Of a DNA stretch of 64,000 nucleotides, positions 59,362 through 64,000 are shown in pieces. Origin of the DNA: Earliella scabrosa (Eukaryota; Basidiomycota; Agaricomycetes; Polyporales; Polyporaceae); contig JABYQQ010000008.1 in NCBI GenBank assembly GCA_022605405.1, positions 2,108,001 through 2,172,000 of the forward strand, read 5' to 3'. Each line of letters opens with the position of its first letter. Position 1 is the first letter of the stretch. The position numbers and the translations under genes were made by a program. The notes below the pieces were generated by a model. The model was given only the letters and a program-made list of their open reading frames with translations, was not told where the DNA came from and made no database searches.

Positions 59362-59561
59362 GTAAGCTCGATCGCTGGGACGTGCAACTCTTTAGTGATT
59401 GTAGACCGACCGGATCCGAGTAATGCACCATCGCGGGGGGCATCGAAGAGAGCTTACTTTGCCTATTATGGTTAGACATTCAAGACGACACGCTGTGATG
59501 AAAAATTGCTCGGATGAACCAGGCGGTGAAGGGCCACTGGCCACGAACATGAGGTATGTAG

Positions 59562-59570
59562 TATATATAG
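59562..59570 (+). promoter_or_regulatory. TATA box before the 1192-aa gene
   Basis: TATATATAG lies 94 bp upstream of the start codon at 59656; the region 59362-59655 holds no other recognised feature. Confidence 0.5.
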
Positions 59571-59655
59571 GGGCAGGAGAGGAACAGACTGCCCCCCTCT
59601 TGCATTCCCCCGTTCCCCTCTGTCTTGCCCCGCCAATCTATCGGTGCTGTCCGTC

Positions 59656-62600
59656 ATGCAATATCCTGACGAGTTTCTCCGGCCCGTGGTCCTTGGACTG
59701 CCCCAGATCGTGAACCATGCGCAGGCGTTTCTGGAAGATGGCTCAGTCGAAAGTGTGGACAGATTTATTGAGCTTATGCTCTCTGGCCGCATTACCATCA
59801 ACGGAGAAGAGCGTCGCGTGCTCCTCAATCCCCGTCGCAGCGCTGTATTCCCCACTGCCGATGACGTTACTCTTCGTGGTGACTTTGATTCTGGCGGTGG
59901 TTTTTCAGCCACGACCATCCCGATCCAATGTCCTCTTGCGGTGTATCCCGTGCCAATATTCAAGGAGACACTTACTAAAAGCATTCACATCGCACTGACA
60001 ATTGTACGTTATAATTGTCCCTCATTATTCGGAATCTTCACCTCAATGTTTTACAGAACAACACTCAAGTTCCGGCTCATAAAGTACCCAATATCTGTAT
60101 TGGCCGTTTCGGAGTTCGTCGTCAAGTTCGTCTGTTCTTCCCCCAACTCTATCGTGCCGATCAACCACCTGCCATCACTCAAGAGGATATCGCGGCAATT
60201 TACAACACTGGTATTCTACCCTCCATCAAGGAGATTCTCCCAGAGGCAGCGGCACATTGGCCGCCATCATATACAACAGAGCTCATTCGTGCTGCGGATC
60301 GTCGTGGCCAAATTCGTGCAGGAACCGTCGACATTCCTGAGGATAAAGTTCCTGCATTTGCCACCGCACTTCGCACACGACTTCGAGCTCATCCCCGCCT
60401 AGGCAAACCATGGTTTCAAGTGGAAATGCGTGGAGAGAAGGGTGCCTACTCCTTTCCCTTTGATGATATTGATGAGCGTAACCGTGCGTTCAATCTATTC
60501 ATTGAAGATCTGAACATGTCCCAAATCAATCAAGAACTCTGGTTTGTGGATATCGGACTGGAGATCCATCATCCTGGCCACTGCATACAGTGGCTAAACT
60601 CTGCACATGCCCGACTCCTTGCTCATGCCCTTCCATCCATCCCTGCTGATCGTGCCGCTGAAGTTGCCGATCTCTCCACCTTCTATGTTGATGTCAATGC
60701 CCATATCTATGATTTTGCCGGCTTTCGAGTGGAACCTGGAGCTCGCGCACGTCCAGACAAACTCCTCTATATCAATGTCTACACAACCGACAAGACCGTG
60801 ACCTATCAGCTCCATGACGGCATTTTCAACCACCGTACACCTTCGGATCTCTATCCTGGAACCTTGCCAAAACTTGTCACCGACCTGCAAAAGATCGGTG
60901 ATACATTTTGTGTCTGTGCTGGATCAGAAGGCCATACACAAGATGGAACTGCCCGCTACGAGCTTCGTGTGCGCATGTCCAAAATTCATCAAACTCTTCT
61001 AGAGTTTCCTCCCGAATTGATGGAGCTCTCCATTGTCTCAATTCCCAATGAAGTAATGTGGTATGTGACAATTTTTCATATCATTTGTGTAAGCAATTCT
61101 AATTGTTTATTATTAGGACTTTCAAGTATTTCCGGACCATGGCAATCTACTACACTCTTAATGAGTTCAAGAATGATCCTCCCAACTCTCGTGTCACCAT
61201 CCCTTCCCTCACTCTTGGAGCTGTATGCATTTACATGCTCAATGCAGTCATGACACGTCCATGTGATCGACAGGCCGAAAGCACACTCCGGAATGCCTGC
61301 TGTCTTCAAGTTCCAGAAGATGTGGACATCTCTGACGATGACTTGCTCTATGTTGTGTACGATTCCGAGGAAATTATTCCTGCACCAGAGGAGCAAGGCT
61401 GTTACTTTGTGGCAGGAATTCTTCGTGATTCCCATCACCAATGGCTTCGTCTACCCCGCAACCGCTTAATGGACGTTCGTCAACTGTGCTTGCTCTACAA
61501 GGCAGCTTCACTATCCGACATTGAAACCCGATTTGGCGCGTCTGGGATCAATCGAGTTCGCCGTCCTCCAAATCTCAGTCGTCAAAGCAATCGTGTCAAC
61601 CATACAGTCAGCATCCAGTGGGCAAATCCTGATGCTATCACACCATCTGTCTTTGGTCTGGATGATCTTGGAATTCGATTGCATCCACGGCTCCGTCTTG
61701 CTGGCCGTGATATTGAGGAGGACAACTTTGATGAACCGGTCGATGAACTTGAAGATGGGATGGACCGTGATCATCATGGTCTACTCTATGCAGATCAGAT
61801 TGTGGATCGGATCTGGGCCCAGTTCCCTTATGATCTTATTCAGATCTCTCCCAATCTCAAGTCTCGGATCAACCCTGCCTATACTACTCTCACATCAGCT
61901 GAGCAGCAGCAAGTCACTCTGGATCTCTTCAAGCGGCCATTCTTTCCATTCAGATGCGTGTGGTACCGGGAACGTGACTTCAAATTCTGGTACGAAACAC
62001 AATTTGCTCGCTTCTTTCCACCCAAGGGCCAGACTCTCGCCAATGTTCAAAACTATGGCAGTTGTCGCTACATGCAAGACTGGATGCGTGTGATGACTCA
62101 GGTCTCACATGTCAATGCCAAGATCATCCGTAAGAAGATGATGGAGAAGTTCAAAGATATCCTGTGGCTTCCTCACACAGAAACAACTCGAATCTGGGAC
62201 ACCCGTAAGCCTCTGGCTACTCAAGATCTGCATCAATGGGCCTACCTGTCTCTTGATCCTAATACACCGCCTGGTTCAGCACCCCGTATTGCTCTACGCC
62301 CAAACTATCCACGAGATCTTGATTTTCAACTTGGTGTTGTTTTGGCCGAAGAAGAGGAAGAAGAGACTCCAGAACCGGACAATCTCATGCATCCCCCTCC
62401 CCCACCTCAATTTCAAAACCACGGACCACGTTTTTCAATGCCGCCGGCTCATCTCCCATTCTCTCGTGAACCTTCTGTGATTCGCAGTGGTTATCCATCT
62501 ATGTTGGGCCAGAAGCGGATGCGTAGCAATACTCTCAATTCTGTGTTGTCCCAACGGTCAGCACCACACATGCCACGCCAACCTAGCGAGTTGTCCTATC

Positions 62601-63343
62601 TCGATGACCCTATTCCACCACCACAGGCTGGACCAAGTCACCCCAGGAGAATTGACACTCCAAGAGTTCAATCCACTCGTGCATCCATTCAGCTTCCATC
62701 TCCTCCATCAGCAAGCTCTCTCATTCGTCGCATCAATGAAATTGGTAAACAATTGCCTTATTATTCCAATGATCCCAAGGGGAAGACATCGCTACGGTCC
62801 CTCACACTCCATTCCACCATGTCGGCCTCACAACATCAAATGCCTCCGCCTCCTCCACCACGTCTTGAAGAGGAGGAAGAGAGTGAAGTTGAAGTGGAAC
62901 AGGAGTTTACATCCCGCTATCCGTCCCCTGAGGCTCCTGCGAAAGTGGAACAGGAGTTCACATCCCGCTATCTATCTCCCGAGGCTCCGGCGGGAGTGGA
63001 ACAGGAGTTCACATCCCGCTATCCCTCTCCTGAGGCTTCTGCGGAAGTGGAACAGGAGTTTGCATACCACTCTCCCTCTCCCGAGCCTTGTATGCAAGCG
63101 GAACAGGAGTTTGAATCTCACTATCCGTCCGATGAGGATGATGTCATCAGTATCAGCAGCACTGAAGACACATCTCCCACACCTCTCCCTATCAACACTA
63201 CCGTGAAAACAGAGGATGATGATGACATTATCAGCATTAGTAGCAGTGAAGAAGTAGCGGACACAACAACAGCATCTATTAAAAGAGAGAAGGGAGAAGA
63301 GGAGGAAGAGGAGGAGGATGAATATTATGGACCTATATTCTAA
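59656..63343 (+). CDS. Unrecognised 1192-aa protein with SIM-like motifs and C-terminal repeats
   Basis: Exons 59656-60003, 60057-61060 and 61117-63343 are in frame (53- and 56-nt introns). It starts MQYPDEFLRPVVLGLPQIVN. The first 850 residues look folded, for example RFGVRRQVRLFFPQLYRAD, ELWFVDIGLEIHHPGHCIQW, WYRERDFKFWYETQFARFF and YGSCRYMQDWMRVMTQVSHV, but match no family I recognise. Next comes a Pro-rich disordered part, five imperfect repeats of 19-20 residues (VEQEFTSRYPSPEAPA type, about 62896-63130), and an acidic tail. The tail contains DDVISISSTED and DDIISISSSEE, both SUMO-interaction-like, and VKTE and IKRE, both fitting the sumoylation consensus. The gene is clearly more AT-rich than the host genes at left, with different codon preference, so it may belong to a mobile element or be foreign. 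It lies just right of the copia element. Confidence 0.7.
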
Positions 63344-63408
63344 GTTGATAGTTATGACAATACTTCGATATACATTCTATATTCTCTTCTTGAAATGAGT
63401 TGAACAAG

Positions 63409-63804
63409 ATTTTGATGTTTTGGTTTGAAGCGCAAACCAGGAGTCCTGGACGCCCTACTGTGTGCTGGGACAGTATTCTGATGTTTGGGTTCAGAGCGCA
63501 AACCAGGAGTCTTGGACGCCCTACTGTGCGCTGGGACAGTATTCTGATGTTTGGGTTCAGAGCGCAAACCAGGAGTCTTGGACGCCCTACTGTGTGCTGG
63601 GACAGTATTCCGACATTTTGGTTTAAAGCGCAAACCAGGAGTCCTGGACACCCTACTGTGTGCTGGGACAGTATTCTGATGTTTGGGTTCAGAGCGCAAA
63701 CCAGGAGTCCTGGACGCCCTACTGTGTGCTGAGACAGTACACCGATGTTTTGGTTCGGAGCGCAAATTAGGAATTCTAGATCACTTAGGTTTGCTGAGAC
63801 AGTA
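63409..63804 (+). repeat. 66-bp tandem repeat, six units
   Basis: Units start at 63409, 63475, 63541, 63607, 63673 and 63739, each ATTCTGATGTTTGGGTTCAG-like; the last is degenerate. 66 is a multiple of three, so the array is open on both strands. Each unit contains GGAGTC-CTG-GACGCC or a close variant (63440, 63506, 63572, 63638, 63704), one base from the palindrome that surrounds SNF2 copy 2. Confidence 0.9.
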
Positions 63805-63874
63805 TGCTAATATTTTCATATTCCAGCAATAATTATAAGTTGCAAACCCTGCATTACTTTAAGCCGGTTAGTGA

Positions 63875-64000
63875 ATGATTTGGTATTTGCGCCTGTGCCT
63901 CTGCGATTGAGTCTGTCTGGGTCGGGGCGCCTTGGCTGTTGGATGATTTGGTATTCGCGCCTGTGCCTCTGGATCGAGTCTGTCTCTGCGATCGAGTGTG
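63875..64000 (+). repeat. 68-bp repeat at the right edge, two copies visible
   Basis: ATGATTTGGTATTTGCGCCT at 63875 recurs as ATGATTTGGTATTCGCGCCT at 63943, followed by GTGCCTCTG and GAGTCTGTCT in both. The array may continue beyond the window. Confidence 0.7.

Noticed and set aside
63352..63765. 137-codon open frame on the minus strand through the 66-bp repeats
   Set aside because: A repeat length divisible by three keeps frames open on both strands; no start context, splice structure or family resemblance.

Overview
The window looks like nuclear DNA of a GC-rich agaricomycete (mushroom-forming basidiomycete, probably a polypore relative). The reasons are intron-dense genes with mostly 45-70 nt GT-AG introns, basidiomycete-type gene families (F-box proteins, fungal HNH-domain proteins, Ser/Thr-rich membrane proteins, a BBE-type FAD oxidase) and basidiomycete-like transposable elements. 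No ribosomal RNA, tRNA or CRISPR array was recognised.

Positions 1-34400 are mostly ordinary genes. They are a 5' part of the lariat debranching enzyme DBR1 (-), RPF2 (+), a mucin-like single-pass membrane protein (+), an F-box protein (+), a WD40 gene split by insertions (+), a pepsin-like aspartic protease (+), RPB10 (-), condensin subunit CND1 (+), a bicovalent FAD oxidase (+), a second F-box protein (+), an HNH-domain protein (-), an M17 leucyl aminopeptidase (-) and a disordered hypothetical protein (+). Several are core nuclear functions: intron lariat turnover, 60S assembly, polymerase subunit and chromosome condensation. DBR1/RPF2 and RPB10/CND1 are divergent pairs. The second has a telomere-repeat-like box in its shared promoter.

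Positions 34500-38860 are decayed: an F-box remnant abuts an importin-beta (karyopherin) pseudogene with stops, frameshifts and a deletion.

From about 38860 to the right edge the window is mobile or accessory DNA. Two related elements (about 38866-40250 and 43446-44200) begin with a telomere-like segment and carry a large palindrome near the other end. One contains a 175-bp satellite array. They flank a SNF2-family ATPase gene cut short by the second element. A full-length tandem paralogue (1539 codons, 45792-51756) follows. Its non-coding surroundings and one oversized intron hold at least eight perfect copies of a 15-bp palindrome, GGCGTC-N3-GACGCC. The truncated copy has its own cousin, TGCCTC-N3-GAGGCA. 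An intact Ty1/copia retrotransposon (52939-59361, TSD GTAAG) sits directly beside one of these palindromes. Beyond it lies an unrecognised 1192-aa gene with SUMO-interaction-like motifs, then 66-bp tandem repeats whose units carry a near-match of the same palindrome. The SNF2 tandem plus its cognate palindromes is the best candidate for an undescribed system. All coordinates and splice sites were read by eye.
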